Below, one piece after another: positions 1-9,290 of a DNA stretch of 55,672 nt (positions within the stretch are counted from its first letter, which is position 1; every line of letters starts with the position of its first letter). Under the pieces are notes generated by a model that saw only the letters and a program-made list of their open reading frames with translations, searched no databases and was not told the origin of the DNA. The position numbers and the translations under genes were made by a program. The stretch comes from Candidatus Saganbacteria bacterium (GTDB lineage Bacteria > Margulisbacteria > WOR-1 > XYC2-FULL-46-14 > XYC2-FULL-37-10), in NCBI GenBank assembly GCA_016223245.1, contig JACRPL010000017.1:1-55672 (forward strand). The letters are read 5' to 3'.

Positions 1-289
1 AGCTAAAAACCCAGAATTGAGCACGAAGAAGAAGGTGCGTACGCATTGATTTTTTGGACAAAAAACTCAAAAAGATATTTTTATTGTATTGTAAGACAGG
101 CTGGCATGCTGTAAGAGGCGATAAAAATCGAGCTTGAGGTCAGGGGGCTTGACAAGTTATAATGGCATTAGCGAAGGAAGTTGGGAATTTCTCAAATTTA
201 GGTCCGAGGGCACTGTTCCTAACTAGTCTCATTTTTATATGTAGAGGCGGGAGTAGAGCAATTTGAAGCGGTTAGTTAACTGTGTTGAT
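1..289. other. Leading stretch with no clear gene
   Basis: No convincing gene is seen. In one frame, bases 2-49 could be the last 15 codons of a gene that begins before the window (ending KKKVRTH then stop), but this is too short to judge. A plausible promoter lies at 134-163. The bases between that promoter and the tRNA at 290 hold no structure I can name, although a decayed tRNA or a long leader is possible. Confidence 0.4.
134..163 (+). promoter_or_regulatory. Candidate promoter upstream of tRNA-Thr
   Basis: A -35-like TTGAGG at 134-139 is followed after 18 bases by a perfect -10 TATAAT at 158-163. The next recognisable gene on this strand is tRNA-Thr, 127 bases on. A TTGACA at 149-154 lies only three bases from the -10 and cannot serve as its -35. 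Confidence 0.45.
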
Positions 290-362
290 GCCCGTGTAGC
301 TCAGTTGGTAGAGCACCTGCTTGGTAAGTAGGAGGTCATCGGTTCAATCCCGATCGCGGGCT
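290..362 (+). tRNA. tRNA-Thr (anticodon GGT)
   Basis: The sequence folds as a full cloverleaf. The 7-bp acceptor stem pairs GCCCGTG with CGCGGGC, with one T-G pair. The D arm is GCTC/GAGC, and the anticodon arm is CCTGC/GTAGG around loop TTGGTAA, giving anticodon GGT for codon ACC. The T arm is ATCGG/CCGAT around TTCAATC. The 3' CCA is not encoded. A threonine tRNA just upstream of tuf is a common bacterial order; here an insertion sequence has come between them. Confidence 0.95.
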
Positions 363-371
363 TTTACCCTG

Positions 372-1398
372 CGTTGACTCATGGGAAAACCTTACCGAAG
401 GGTGAATTGTTGCCTCACGGATAATCTTACTATGATCGCTTGAGTATTGCATTAAGTTTTTCCTCAAGAGAAGCTTTTAACATAAACGGATTAAGGGTTT
501 TAAAGAGCCGGGTAAGTTCAGCCTTCATAGCTTGAGAGATAGCTTCGCTTTCTAAAATCCGTTGATAAGGAGTCTTGGGTTTATCGTGTTCTTTTTTGAT
601 TTTGGCACCGAAACGAGTCTTAGTCATTAACTTTACTGATGGGGAAAAGAAATTCTGCAATAGCCGCCATTCGTTCTTGTAAATATCATTCATCAAGACG
701 ACAAATTCTGGCTTATCCAGACGCTGATAACCAAATAAATGCCTAACCTTCGTCCAGTTTTTCTGTTCCACGTGGGCGTTATCTTCTTTCTTATAGGGTC
801 GGGAGCGAGTGAAGACAATTTTGCGCTTTCTGTAATGAGCGACTGTGTCCGCTTCTAAAAATCCCGGCTGGGTTGTATCCCATTTTGCTGTTTCGATGGG
901 GATATGTTGTTTGAGTAATTTTCCCGGCTTGGTTAAGCTTTTCCCCTTAATTTTTACTTTGGCTTTTATCTGTTTCAGATAGCGGTCCATCGTTGATGGC
1001 GACATTCCCAGCAGTTTGTCAACATATTCCTGCGCCAAGCCGGAAGTTTGCTGATACCATGGCAGCCATAAAGGCATAGCCGCCTTTAATCTCTTTGAGC
1101 AAAGATAGCCGGACTTAACCCATAAATATTTTAAAGTGCCGGTAACGGAATTGTGGGCGTAGATTGGCACCGGACCGGATCGCTTTTTGTTAGCTTTTAC
1201 CCCTCGCAGCAATAATGCGATGGCATACTTGCGGTGATAACCGCATACTTGACAGAATTCATCCAGAATCGCCCTTTTCTCTTTTCTCGTCGCGATTAAA
1301 TATCGTGCTCTGATCTTCTTAAGGTACTCCCGCTTGCTGTTTGGACTCATATTGCCTCCTTCTTAGAAATTTTCGGTAAGGTCAATTATGAGTCAACG
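372..1398 (-). mobile_element. Insertion sequence with terminal inverted repeats
   Basis: The ends match in inverted orientation. CGTTGACTCAT (372-382) and ACCTTACCGAA (389-399) on the left are repeated as the reverse complement at 1388-1398 and 1372-1382 on the right, separated by 6 and 5 unlike bases. A second, looser motif (about GAATTGCCTCA with ATCTTAC) occurs inside the left end at 403-430 and outside the right end at 1411-1435, so the true right boundary could extend to about 1435. One transposase gene on the minus strand fills the element. I could not settle a target-site duplication. It separates tRNA-Thr from tuf. Confidence 0.75.
430..1350 (-). pseudogene. DDE transposase with its catalytic middle deleted
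   Basis: This 306-aa frame starts at ATG 1350 behind a strong AAGGAGG. Residues 1-165 hold the helix-turn-helix half of an IS1202/ISNCY-like (integrase-core, 'ISNCY family') transposase. The core begins with FLEADTVAH (first acid D168), then jumps straight to YRKRKIVFTRSRPYKK and NAHVEQKNWT (glutamate E195). In relatives as I know them, about 65-75 residues lie between these parts, including the second aspartate in a DSDNGSEF-type motif. Here they are absent without loss of frame. The protein should therefore bind DNA but not cut it, and the element would move only with help from a full copy elsewhere. Family assignment is from memory of the core motifs. Confidence 0.8.
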
Positions 1399-1440
1399 AA
1401 TGCTTTTTGGGTAAGATTTAATATGAGGCAATTCATACCC

Positions 1441-1470
1441 TTGACAAAATCCTTCCCCAGCTGGTATTAT
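1441..1470 (+). promoter_or_regulatory. tuf promoter
   Basis: A perfect -35 TTGACA (1441-1446) is spaced 18 bases from TATTAT (1465-1470), starting just past the right end of the insertion sequence. The transcript would have a leader of about 65 bases containing a palindrome (1498-1514) and the AAGGAGGA ribosome site at 1526-1533. tuf therefore has its own promoter and need not rely on read-through from the tRNA. Confidence 0.75.
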
Positions 1471-1497
1471 TGTCAGTTGTAAGTTGTTTGTTGCCCG

Positions 1498-1514
1498 CCT
1501 GCCGGACGGGCAGG
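1498..1514. repeat. Palindromic repeat in the tuf leader
   Basis: CCTGCC and GGCAGG form a 6-bp stem around GGACG. The motif belongs to the short GC-rich palindromes that recur in many genomes of uncultured lineages. Here it sits in the 5' leader of tuf, 12 bases before the Shine-Dalgarno sequence. It has no T-run after it, so it is not a terminator. Confidence 0.6.
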
Positions 1515-1542
1515 TAAGTTAATTTAAGGAGGAAAATAAAAA

Positions 1543-2733
1543 ATGGCAAGAGAGAAGTTTCAGAGGAACAAGACGCACGTAAACGTCGGGACGATCGGAC
1601 ACGTAGATCACGGAAAGACAACACTAACATCGGCGATCACAAGCGTATTGGCGGCAAAAGGATTGGCAAAAGCAAAGAAATTCGACGAGATCGACGCGGC
1701 GCCGGAAGAGAAAGCCCGCGGTATCACAATTGCTATCGCGCACGTTGAATACGAAACAGACAAAAGGCATTATGCCCACATCGACTGCCCCGGACACGCG
1801 GACTATGTAAAGAACATGGTCATAGGCGCTGCCCAAATGGACGGCGCAATACTTGTAGTTTCAGCGGCCGACGGACCGATGCCTCAAACTCGTGAACATA
1901 TCCTATTAGCGCGCCAAGTTAACGTGCCATTCATGGTTGTATTTTTAAATAAATGCGACATGGTTGACGATCCAGAACTTATCGACTTAGTTGAAGTTGA
2001 AACCCGTGATCTTCTTAAGAAATACCAATTCCCAGGCGACGACATACCGATAATCAGAGGCTCCGCATTAAAAGCCATGGAAAATCCAACGGACGCGGCA
2101 GCCGCCAAACCAATTCTTGATCTTATGAATGCGCTTGATACATATATTCCTGATCCCGTAAGACCGGTAGACAAGCCTTTTCTTATGCCTATCGAAGACA
2201 TATTTTCGATCACCGGACGCGGAACGGTCGCAACTGGAAGGATCGAACGCGGAAAAGTCAAGGTCAATGAAGAAGTGGAATTAATAGGCCTTGGCGCGCA
2301 CAAAAAAACAACGGTTACCGGCGTTGAAATGTTCAGGAAATTCTTGGACGAAGGATTAGCCGGAGACAACGTTGGGTTGCTTTTGAGAGGCGTCGAAAAA
2401 GAAGAGCTAAAGCGGGGCATGGTGCTTGCAAAAACAGGATCGGTCAAACCCCACAGAAAGTTTGAGGCGCAAGTTTACGTTTTGGCAAAAGAAGAAGGCG
2501 GGCGGCATACCCCGTTCTTCCCAGGCTATAAGCCGCAATTCTTTATCAGGACAACCGATGTGACAGGAGAGATCAAGCTTCCTGAAAAAGTTGAAATGGT
2601 CATGCCTGGAGATAACACAGTTATGACAGTAGAGCTAATTAACGAAGTTGCTGTTGAAGAAGAAATGCGTTTTGCGATCCGTGAAGGAGGCCATACGGTC
2701 GGGGCCGGATCGGTAACAAAGATTATTGAATAA
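1543..2733 (+). CDS. tuf: Elongation factor Tu
   Basis: EF-Tu brings aminoacyl-tRNA to the ribosomal A site and hydrolyses GTP on codon match. At 396 aa it is full length. GTPase motifs are all present: GHVDHGKT (19-26), switch I RGITI (59-63), DCPGH (81-85, catalytic H85) and NKCD (136-139); the two beta-barrel domains follow. ATG 1543 has a strong AAGGAGGA nine bases upstream. It has its own promoter and overlaps the start of the next gene by eight bases. Codon choice looks normal for a highly expressed housekeeping gene. Confidence 0.98.
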   Translation: MAREKFQRNKTHVNVGTIGHVDHGKTTLTSAITSVLAAKGLAKAKKFDEIDAAPEEKARGITIAIAHVEYETDKRHYAHIDCPGHADYVKNMVIGAAQMDGAILVVSAADGPMPQTREHILLARQVNVPFMVVFLNKCDMVDDPELIDLVEVETRDLLKKYQFPGDDIPIIRGSALKAMENPTDAAAAKPILDLMNALDTYIPDPVRPVDKPFLMPIEDIFSITGRGTVATGRIERGKVKVNEEVELIGLGAHKKTTVTGVEMFRKFLDEGLAGDNVGLLLRGVEKEELKRGMVLAKTGSVKPHRKFEAQVYVLAKEEGGRHTPFFPGYKPQFFIRTTDVTGEIKLPEKVEMVMPGDNTVMTVELINEVAVEEEMRFAIREGGHTVGAGSVTKIIE

Positions 2734-4066
2734 CAAAAGTATATTAAGGCTCCTTGTTATATCCGCAATATTATCCCTCCTATTACTAGGGGGGATGATT
2801 CTTTTTGACTTCTTTACAACCCAAAATAAATTCAGCCCAAGAACATTAATTGAAAAAGTCGATGTTTCAGGGTTGACCGCCGAAGAAGCCGTGATAAAAC
2901 TAAACCAAAGCCCGGTTTCAGATTTGCTGCCAGGGACAGTTGCATTCGTAAACTCGGGCGAAAGTTTTTCGTTCTCTCCAAGGGATTTGGGGATATTCGT
3001 AAAAGCAACAGAAACCGTATCGCAGGCCTTTTCCCTGTCCCACGGCGGCAATTATCTTAAAACTCTTTCACAAAAGCTTTCGGGAAAATACAGGGTGTAT
3101 CCAGCAAAATTCTCATTTGTCCCTGAAACTGCGCAAGAGATCATTTTGGAGATAGCCCAGCAACTTGATGCCCCTCCTGTCGATGCAAAAATAACAATAG
3201 ATGAATCTACCGGGGGATACCATATTTATCCCGAAAAATTTGGCCGCAAACTCCGCATCAGCAACACGCTGGAGAACCTAAAACAAGCCCTGGACTCGGG
3301 GAAGCCGATTATAGCCCTTGATATTGAAATTACAACAAAGCCTAAGATCACTGAAACCATGCTCCGGGAACATCCCCCTGTTTTTAGGCTTTCGGCGTTC
3401 ACAACCTATTATGGCACGCATGATTCGAAAAACAGGATACACAATATCAAGCTTATCGCCTCATGGTTGAATAATACGATCATTCTTCCCGATGAAGTCA
3501 TGTCCCTTTCAGAAAATATCGGGGACTTTACGGCGGAAAGGGGTTTTAAAGAAGCCTTTGTTATAATGAACGGCGAATTGGTTCCGCAGCTCGGGGGCGG
3601 CACCTGCCAGATCGGCACAACGCTTTACAACGCGGTCCAATTGGCTGACCTAGAAATTATTTCTAGAAGGAACCATTCTTTCTATTTTAATATATATCCT
3701 CTCGGGCGGGATGCGACGGTATACCCAGGGTCGGCTGATTTTAAATTTAAGAACAACACCGGCCGCCCTGTCCTTATTAAAGCTGTTGCAAATAACAGAA
3801 AGCTTTCATTCAGGATATTTGGGACTTCAACCGGGAAAAAAGTTGAGTTTAGCAATCCAAGCATTTATCTTTTAGGCGAAGACGGCTCATTCCACCCGTC
3901 AAACCTGCGAAGCGCGATCGCTTCCGACGCGCCGTTTAGGACTGTCGTTGTAAGGACTGTTTATAACGCTTCTGGAGAAGCAATAAAAAAAGAAACCATC
4001 CGAAGCTACTATAAGCTCTATGGAGAAAAATCAAATGTTCCAATCAAAAGGCCCGAGCCCCGTTAA
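2726..4066 (+). CDS. VanW-family membrane-anchored protein
   Basis: This 446-aa protein begins with a membrane anchor (about 6-28). A YoaR-type 'peptidoglycan binding' region follows (about 40-205), then a VanW domain (about 217-345) with the typical [14 protein letters not shown] and RRNHSFYF stretches. VanW proteins lie in some vancomycin-resistance clusters and many ordinary genomes; their biochemical role is unknown, with a cell-wall role presumed. The start is a TTG (2726) inside the last codons of tuf, so translation may be coupled to tuf. No better start precedes the membrane segment. It also runs into the start of lpxC, which suggests one transcription unit. Confidence 0.8.
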   Translation: MNNKSILRLLVISAILSLLLLGGMILFDFFTTQNKFSPRTLIEKVDVSGLTAEEAVIKLNQSPVSDLLPGTVAFVNSGESFSFSPRDLGIFVKATETVSQAFSLSHGGNYLKTLSQKLSGKYRVYPAKFSFVPETAQEIILEIAQQLDAPPVDAKITIDESTGGYHIYPEKFGRKLRISNTLENLKQALDSGKPIIALDIEITTKPKITETMLREHPPVFRLSAFTTYYGTHDSKNRIHNIKLIASWLNNTIILPDEVMSLSENIGDFTAERGFKEAFVIMNGELVPQLGGGTCQIGTTLYNAVQLADLEIISRRNHSFYFNIYPLGRDATVYPGSADFKFKNNTGRPVLIKAVANNRKLSFRIFGTSTGKKVEFSNPSIYLLGEDGSFHPSNLRSAIASDAPFRTVVVRTVYNASGEAIKKETIRSYYKLYGEKSNVPIKRPEPR

Positions 4067-4847
4067 AACAATAGCCGATCCCGTTTCGCTGTCAGGGATT
4101 GCTCTGCATTCCGGGCAAAGCTCAAAATTGACCTTCTTGCCCGGCAACGAGGTCGGGATCTTTTTTATCTATCGAGGCAAAAAGCTCCCCGCAATAGCTG
4201 ACTATGTCACCGGGACAAACCGCGGTACGGCGCTTGGAGATATCCAAGTTGTCGAACATGTTCTTTCGGCGGTAAGCGGGCTTGGCATTGGCGCGCTTGA
4301 TATCGAATTATCGACAAACGAGCCTCCCGCGATGGACGGGAGCGCATATCCTTTCGCCAAAGCGTTAATGTCTGCCGGAATTAGGGAATTTGAAGGGAAA
4401 AGGCAAGTTGTAGAAATCGATTCTCCTATTTATCTTAAAGACGGCGGGGCATCAATTGAAGCTTTGCCTTATGATGGATTTGAAATAAAATTTATGGTAG
4501 ACTTCCCAATAATCGGGTATCAAGAATTCACTTTTTCTTCGAATTATCTCGATGAGATATCGCAAGCAAGGACATTCGGGTACCTTGAAGAACTTGAAAA
4601 TTTAAAAAAATGCGGCATGGCGTTTGGCGCATCGACTGAAAATGCGCTGGTATTAAGCCGGTCAGGATATGTAAATTCCCCCAGGTTCGAAAACGAACCG
4701 GTGCGCCATAAGATACTCGACCTTATCGGCGATCTTGAGCTGGTCGGGTCAGACATAAAAGCAAAAATCAACGCTGTAAAGTCCGGCCACAAATTGAATA
4801 TCGCTCTTGCAAAAAAAATAAGAGAGATAGGAAAAGGAGCAAAATAA
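4035..4847 (+). CDS. lpxC: UDP-3-O-acyl-GlcNAc deacetylase LpxC
   Basis: LpxC removes the N-acetyl group from UDP-3-acyl-GlcNAc, the committed step of lipid A synthesis. Seen here are the zinc-site region VVEHVLSA (E74, H75), PAMDGSA, and RHKILDLIGDLELVG giving the other ligands H225 and D229, plus SGHKLN near the C terminus with the conserved histidine. At 270 aa it is a little short of the usual about 300. I prefer ATG 4035, with GGAG nine bases upstream; ATG 4020 in the same frame lacks a ribosome site. Its stop overlaps the start of fabZ-lpxA (TAATG). LpxC is not fused to FabZ here, unlike in Bacteroidetes. Confidence 0.95.
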   Translation: MFQSKGPSPVKTIADPVSLSGIALHSGQSSKLTFLPGNEVGIFFIYRGKKLPAIADYVTGTNRGTALGDIQVVEHVLSAVSGLGIGALDIELSTNEPPAMDGSAYPFAKALMSAGIREFEGKRQVVEIDSPIYLKDGGASIEALPYDGFEIKFMVDFPIIGYQEFTFSSNYLDEISQARTFGYLEELENLKKCGMAFGASTENALVLSRSGYVNSPRFENEPVRHKILDLIGDLELVGSDIKAKINAVKSGHKLNIALAKKIREIGKGAK

Positions 4848-6127
4848 TGCAAGACGTAAACGACATCCTAAAGACCCTGCCCCACAGGTATCCTTTCCTT
4901 CTTGTAGATAAGATCCTCGATATGGAGGAAGGCAAAAAAATTGTAGCAATAAAAAATGTTACAATAAATGAACCATTTTTCCAGGGGCATTTTCCAGGTC
5001 AGCCAGTCATGCCCGGCGTCCTCATCATTGAGTCATTGGCGCAAGTTGGAGCTATTATGGCCCTGCGCGCTCCGTCTTCGCTTGGCAAGATCGTTTTTTT
5101 TGCCGGGATAGACAATGTCCGATTTAGAAGGCCTGTTCTTCCCGGGGACCAGATGAAGATAGTGGTTGAAGTGCTTTGGCTCAAGCGCGGGCTTGGGAAA
5201 ATAAAAGGAACAGCCACGGTTGAAGGCGACATCGCATGTGAAGGCGAATTTACCTTCTCTCTTGTCGACCAGGGAGGGGCAAAAGGAAGTTCTATCCATC
5301 CGACCTCGACCGTCCACCCGACGGCAATACTTGGAAATGGCGTGCAGATCGGTCCATACGCGGTAATAGGCCCGGAAGTCGAGATCGGGGATAGAACTAT
5401 TGTCGGCGCGCACAGCGTCATCAACAGATGGACAAAGATCGGCCAGGATAATAAGATACATCAAAGCGTTTCAATTGGCGCGGCTCCGCAAGACTTCAAA
5501 TATAAAGGCGAAAAAGGGCAAGTAATAATAGGCAGCAAAAATACAATTAGGGAATTTGTGACCATCCACCTGCCGGCCGGTATTGATGGCGGGAAAACAG
5601 TAATTGGCGACGAAAATTTTATCATGATCCATGCGCATGTCCCGCATAATTGTATAATAGGGAACCAGGTCGTAATAGGCGGATATGTCGGCCTCGGCGG
5701 GCACACAATAATTGAAGACCAGGTAACTATTGGCGGGATGTCCGCCATTCACCAGTTCGTGCGGGTAGGCAGGCTCTCCATGGTCGGCGCCCTAACAAAA
5801 GTTGTGCAGGATATTCCGCCATTCATGCTTGTGGAAGGCAACCCATCCGAAGTCCGCGGAATAAATTCTATCGGCTTGCAAAGGCGCGGGATCTCGTTCG
5901 AGGCGCAGTCCGAGATCAAAAAGGCTTTCAAGCTGATATACGAAGCGAAACAATCGACCGACAAAATAATTGAAGCACTTAAAAACAGATTAAGGCCCCT
6001 TGATGAAATAAAACATTTAATATCATTCTTATCTGAAGAAAGCAAAAGAGGTATAAGCAAAAAAGTCGCGCTGGAAGAGATCGAAGAAGAATTGCTCCTT
6101 CCGGAATTGCCAGAACTTGGGATATGA
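4847..6127 (+). CDS. fabZ-lpxA: FabZ-LpxA fusion: hydroxyacyl-ACP dehydratase + UDP-GlcNAc acyltransferase
   Basis: A single 426-aa frame joins two enzymes that use 3-hydroxyacyl-ACP. Residues 1-145 are FabZ, a hot-dog dehydratase with GHFPGQPVMPGVLIIE (catalytic H48 and E62). Residues 148-426 are LpxA, with a left-handed beta-helix of hexapeptide repeats, the catalytic histidine in HAHVPHNC (H267), GGMSAIHQF and a C-terminal helical part. FabZ sends the substrate to phospholipid synthesis while LpxA sends it to lipid A, so one polypeptide holds both branches. The linker is only a few residues long. It starts within the lpxC stop and overlaps lpxB (ATGA), so the lpx genes are coupled. No stop or frameshift separates the halves. 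Confidence 0.95.
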   Translation: MQDVNDILKTLPHRYPFLLVDKILDMEEGKKIVAIKNVTINEPFFQGHFPGQPVMPGVLIIESLAQVGAIMALRAPSSLGKIVFFAGIDNVRFRRPVLPGDQMKIVVEVLWLKRGLGKIKGTATVEGDIACEGEFTFSLVDQGGAKGSSIHPTSTVHPTAILGNGVQIGPYAVIGPEVEIGDRTIVGAHSVINRWTKIGQDNKIHQSVSIGAAPQDFKYKGEKGQVIIGSKNTIREFVTIHLPAGIDGGKTVIGDENFIMIHAHVPHNCIIGNQVVIGGYVGLGGHTIIEDQVTIGGMSAIHQFVRVGRLSMVGALTKVVQDIPPFMLVEGNPSEVRGINSIGLQRRGISFEAQSEIKKAFKLIYEAKQSTDKIIEALKNRLRPLDEIKHLISFLSEESKRGISKKVALEEIEEELLLPELPELGI

Positions 6128-7254
6128 AGTTTTTCATCTCGGCTTGTGAAACAAGCGGAGACATGCATGCCGCGCATCTTGTAGAAGAAATAAAAAAGAT
6201 CGCACCGCTATCAACCTTCCTAGGCATTGGCAGCGAGCATATGAGAGCCTCCGGAGTCAATGTCTTGTTCGATATGAGCCCCAGGGGGACTATCGGAATA
6301 TTAGAAACACTTCCTAATCTTCGTTCAATTTATTCGTTCTTTTCAACAGCAAAAGAATTATTGCTCGCGGAAAGGCCCGACGCATTGATCTTGATCGATT
6401 CGCAGGGATTTAATGTACCATTGGCGCAATATGCAAAAAAGATTGGGATCAAAACGATATATTACATCGCGCCGCAGGAATGGCTTTGGGGAAGCGATAA
6501 GAATTTATTGAAGATCGCAAAATCATTAGACTTGATAATAGCAATATTTGAAAAAGAATATAAAATATACGACGCGGCAAAAGCGAACGTATTATATTTT
6601 GGCCACCCGCTATTGGATATAGTTAAGCCGACCTATTCAAGAGAAGAAGCCCAAAATCTTTTCAATCCCGGTAAAAGTCCGCTAATTTGCCTTTGCCCGG
6701 GAAGCCGCGTGCAGGAGATCAAAAATCTTTTCCCGATCCTTATAAAGGCCGCCGAAATAATAAAAGAAAATATTCCGGAAATAAAACTTATAATATTGGT
6801 CTCTTCCGGCTGGCTAAAGCCGCAAATAGAAAAAATACTGGCAAAGTATAAAATAAAGGCGGATCTCGTTGAGGGATACAAATACGACGTATTAAATATT
6901 TCCGATCTAGCCTTGGCGGCGTCGGGCACAATAAACCTTGAGGCGTCTATACTTGGAACCCAAAATATAATGATATATAAGCTAAATCCCCTGACTTATT
7001 GGATCGGAAAGAATATTTTGAAGATAGATAAGAAGATGAAGTATTTCAGCATGCCGAATATTTTATTGGATGAAAAATTTATTGAAGAGTTCGTACAGGA
7101 CAAAGCGAAACCAGAAGCAATCGCCGCAGCTTCATTAAATATATTAAAAAAAAAATCAAAATTATACAACAATAAGCTGCTGCGGCTGCTTGGCCAAAGG
7201 CCTGTCATATCTAAAGCGGCTCAAGCCATACTAAACTTTACGGCTCCCATATAA
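6124..7254 (+). CDS. lpxB: Lipid-A-disaccharide synthase LpxB
   Basis: LpxB joins lipid X and its UDP-activated precursor into the lipid A disaccharide at the inner membrane. At 376 aa it has the family's usual length. GT19 hallmarks are visible: SGDMHAAHL near the start, DSQGFN, YYIAPQEWLWG, LCPGSRVQEI, and ASGTINLEASILG in the UDP-binding half. It starts inside the fabZ-lpxA stop (ATGA). The next gene has its own promoter 6-35 bases downstream, so the tight lpx unit ends here. Confidence 0.96.
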   Translation: MKFFISACETSGDMHAAHLVEEIKKIAPLSTFLGIGSEHMRASGVNVLFDMSPRGTIGILETLPNLRSIYSFFSTAKELLLAERPDALILIDSQGFNVPLAQYAKKIGIKTIYYIAPQEWLWGSDKNLLKIAKSLDLIIAIFEKEYKIYDAAKANVLYFGHPLLDIVKPTYSREEAQNLFNPGKSPLICLCPGSRVQEIKNLFPILIKAAEIIKENIPEIKLIILVSSGWLKPQIEKILAKYKIKADLVEGYKYDVLNISDLALAASGTINLEASILGTQNIMIYKLNPLTYWIGKNILKIDKKMKYFSMPNILLDEKFIEEFVQDKAKPEAIAAASLNILKKKSKLYNNKLLRLLGQRPVISKAAQAILNFTAPI

Positions 7255-7265
7255 AATGATATAAT
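7237..7265 (+). promoter_or_regulatory. Leaderless-type promoter of the aminotransferase gene
   Basis: TTTACG (7237-7242), a 17-base spacer and a perfect TATAAT (7260-7265) stand only eight bases before ATG 7274. Transcription would begin at or next to the A of the start codon. No Shine-Dalgarno sequence is present. Confidence 0.65.
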
Positions 7266-7273
7266 TTTACTTC

Positions 7274-8383
7274 ATGGCAGTTCCATTTTTTGATCTTAAA
7301 AGACAATTATCATCAATAAGACCCGAGATCGACAAGGCTGTCGCGGAAACACTAGATAGCTGCGCCTTTATTCTGGGCCCAAAAGTAAGCGAGCTTGAAT
7401 CTTATTCTGCAAAATATTTAAATGCCAAACACGCCATAGGCGTTGCATCCGGGACTGATGCGCTCATGCTTTCCCTAAAAGCCTTGGACCTAAAGCCTCA
7501 TGATGAAATTATAACTACCCCGTTCACGTTCGTCGCAACTGCAGAAGCCATAAGCTATTGCGGGGCAAAGCCGGTCTTTGTAGATATTGATCCTGGTACA
7601 TTTAATATCGATCCAAAATTGATCGAGGAAAAATTAACAAATAAAACAAAAGCCATCCTGCCCGTTCACTTATACGGCCAGCCGTCTAACATGCATGAAA
7701 TATTGAAGATAGCAAAAAAACATAATTTGAAAGTGATCGAAGATTGCGCACAGGCGATCGGGTCAAAATATGAAAATAAATATGTTGGGACAATTGGCAA
7801 TATTGGATGCTTCTCGTTCTTCCCAACAAAAAATCTAGGCTGCTTTGGCGACGGAGGGCTTGTAACTACAAATTCTGACGAATTGGCGGAAATGATTGGA
7901 GTTCTACGCGGACATGGCAGCAAAGTTACATATTATTACGATTACATCGGGTACAATAGCAGACTGGATTCTATTCAAGCCGCAATTTTGCTTATAAGAT
8001 TCAGATATTTAGATGATTGGATTAATAAAAGAAGAGAAACATCCGAGAAATATAGAAAGCTTCTGTCAAAAGTTACAGCTATCAATCTTCCTGTCGAACA
8101 GGCCAATTCCTACCATGCATACAACCAATTTACTATAAGAGCACCAAAAAGAGATGCCTTGATCAGTTTTTTAAGATCAAAGAGCATAGGGGCAATGGTG
8201 TACTACCCACTATCTCTTCATTTACAGAAAGCGTTTTCAAATTTAAATTACAATCCGGGAGATCTGCCTGAATCTGAAAAGGCTCAAGACGAAGTATTGT
8301 CCCTGCCCATCTTTCCCGAGCTTACTGACGGCGAGATAGAAGAAACAGCAAAGGCCATAGCGGAGTTTTATGGCCAAAGTTAA
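7274..8383 (+). CDS. gnnB: DegT/DnrJ/EryC1 sugar aminotransferase, GnnB-like
   Basis: This is a 369-aa PLP-dependent nucleotide-sugar aminotransferase. The lysine that would bind PLP is K186 in [24 protein letters not shown] and EDCAQAIG are family marks. It follows lpxB and overlaps by 14 bases a Gfo/Idh/MocA dehydrogenase. In Acidithiobacillus and Leptospira, GnnA (dehydrogenase) and GnnB (aminotransferase) turn UDP-GlcNAc into the 3-amino sugar UDP-GlcNAc3N, which LpxA then acylates through an amide bond. The gene pairing here fits that pathway. The family also includes WbpE/WlbC-type enzymes for O-antigen sugars, so the symbol is an inference from context. Confidence 0.75.
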   Translation: MAVPFFDLKRQLSSIRPEIDKAVAETLDSCAFILGPKVSELESYSAKYLNAKHAIGVASGTDALMLSLKALDLKPHDEIITTPFTFVATAEAISYCGAKPVFVDIDPGTFNIDPKLIEEKLTNKTKAILPVHLYGQPSNMHEILKIAKKHNLKVIEDCAQAIGSKYENKYVGTIGNIGCFSFFPTKNLGCFGDGGLVTTNSDELAEMIGVLRGHGSKVTYYYDYIGYNSRLDSIQAAILLIRFRYLDDWINKRRETSEKYRKLLSKVTAINLPVEQANSYHAYNQFTIRAPKRDALISFLRSKSIGAMVYYPLSLHLQKAFSNLNYNPGDLPESEKAQDEVLSLPIFPELTDGEIEETAKAIAEFYGQS

Positions 8384-9290
8384 GGTCGGGGTTATTGGCT
8401 GCGGCGCCATGGGTTCCTTTCATGTAAAAACCGCCGGATCTCACCCCGATGCAAAACTGATAGGAGCCTTTGACGCCGACCAAAGCAAGGCTTCGGAAAT
8501 CGCCGCAAAATATTCCACAACATCCTTTAGTTCGATCGAACAATTATTAGAAAAAGTTGAAGCCATTGTTGTCGCGACCCCAACCTCCACCCACCCAGAA
8601 ATCGCGTCTATTATTATTTCAAAAAAGAAACACTTATTAGTAGAGAAACCATTAAGCTTGGACAGCACAACATCTGAAACGATCACAAACGAAGCCGAAA
8701 GAAATAATTGTATTCTCGCGGTCGGGATGATAGAGCGATTCAATCCGGCATTCACGAAAGCATTTTCGATCGTAAAGAACGAGAAGATCCTCGGCATTGA
8801 GATCAAAAGATTCAGCCCCTACCCCGCGAGAATATCAGACGCAAGCGTCGTTTGGGATATGATGATCCACGACATCGACCTGCTATCGACCATGGCCAAG
8901 TCGCCGCTCGATTCCATTAAAGCATCGGGCAAAAAAACCAAGTCGGAACTGCTCGATGAAGTCGACTCGACCTTCTATTTCAAGGATGGGCTGATAGCTA
9001 GAATTTCGTGTAATAGAGGCATAAATGAAAAGGTTCGCAAGATGGTGATTACAACAGACCATGCCATCTATGATGTTGACCTGCTGGAAAAGAAACTGTA
9101 CAAAAGGAATTACGGCTCGCTGTCGAATAAGGAAGAAATTGTAACAATTATCGCCGACCAATTGTGGCTCGAACATAAAGACTTCTATTCGGCAATCAGG
9201 AAAAATAGACCGCCAAAATGCACGGGAAACCAAGCTATTTATGTCGCAAAATTAGCCGAGGAGGTTGAACAAAAATGCTTATCTCATTGA
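8370..9290 (+). CDS. gnnA: Gfo/Idh/MocA NAD-dependent sugar dehydrogenase, GnnA-like
   Basis: The 306-aa protein opens with a Rossmann dinucleotide fold ([10 protein letters not shown], 7-15) and carries the family's catalytic EKPL motif, then [10 protein letters not shown] and [10 protein letters not shown]. The last two resemble the UDP-GlcNAc 3-dehydrogenase branch. The proposed role is oxidation of the 3-hydroxyl of UDP-GlcNAc so that the preceding aminotransferase can place an amine there. The start lies inside the end of that gene, and the stop lies inside rseP, showing translational coupling. Assignment to GnnA rests on pairing with the aminotransferase and closeness to lpxA/lpxB; other UDP-sugar dehydrogenases remain possible. 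Confidence 0.72.
   Translation: MAKVKVGVIGCGAMGSFHVKTAGSHPDAKLIGAFDADQSKASEIAAKYSTTSFSSIEQLLEKVEAIVVATPTSTHPEIASIIISKKKHLLVEKPLSLDSTTSETITNEAERNNCILAVGMIERFNPAFTKAFSIVKNEKILGIEIKRFSPYPARISDASVVWDMMIHDIDLLSTMAKSPLDSIKASGKKTKSELLDEVDSTFYFKDGLIARISCNRGINEKVRKMVITTDHAIYDVDLLEKKLYKRNYGSLSNKEEIVTIIADQLWLEHKDFYSAIRKNRPPKCTGNQAIYVAKLAEEVEQKCLSH

Noticed and set aside
149-163. TTGACA and TATAAT close together upstream of tRNA-Thr
   Set aside because: They are separated by only three bases and cannot be a -35/-10 pair; TTGAGG at 134-139 has the proper spacing.
760-775. CACGTG core in the transposase gene
   Set aside because: Only the central six bases and one arm match parS; likely chance.
1884-2447. 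187-codon open frame opposite tuf
   Set aside because: EF-Tu is certain on the plus strand; the reverse frame has no ribosome site and no sensible composition.
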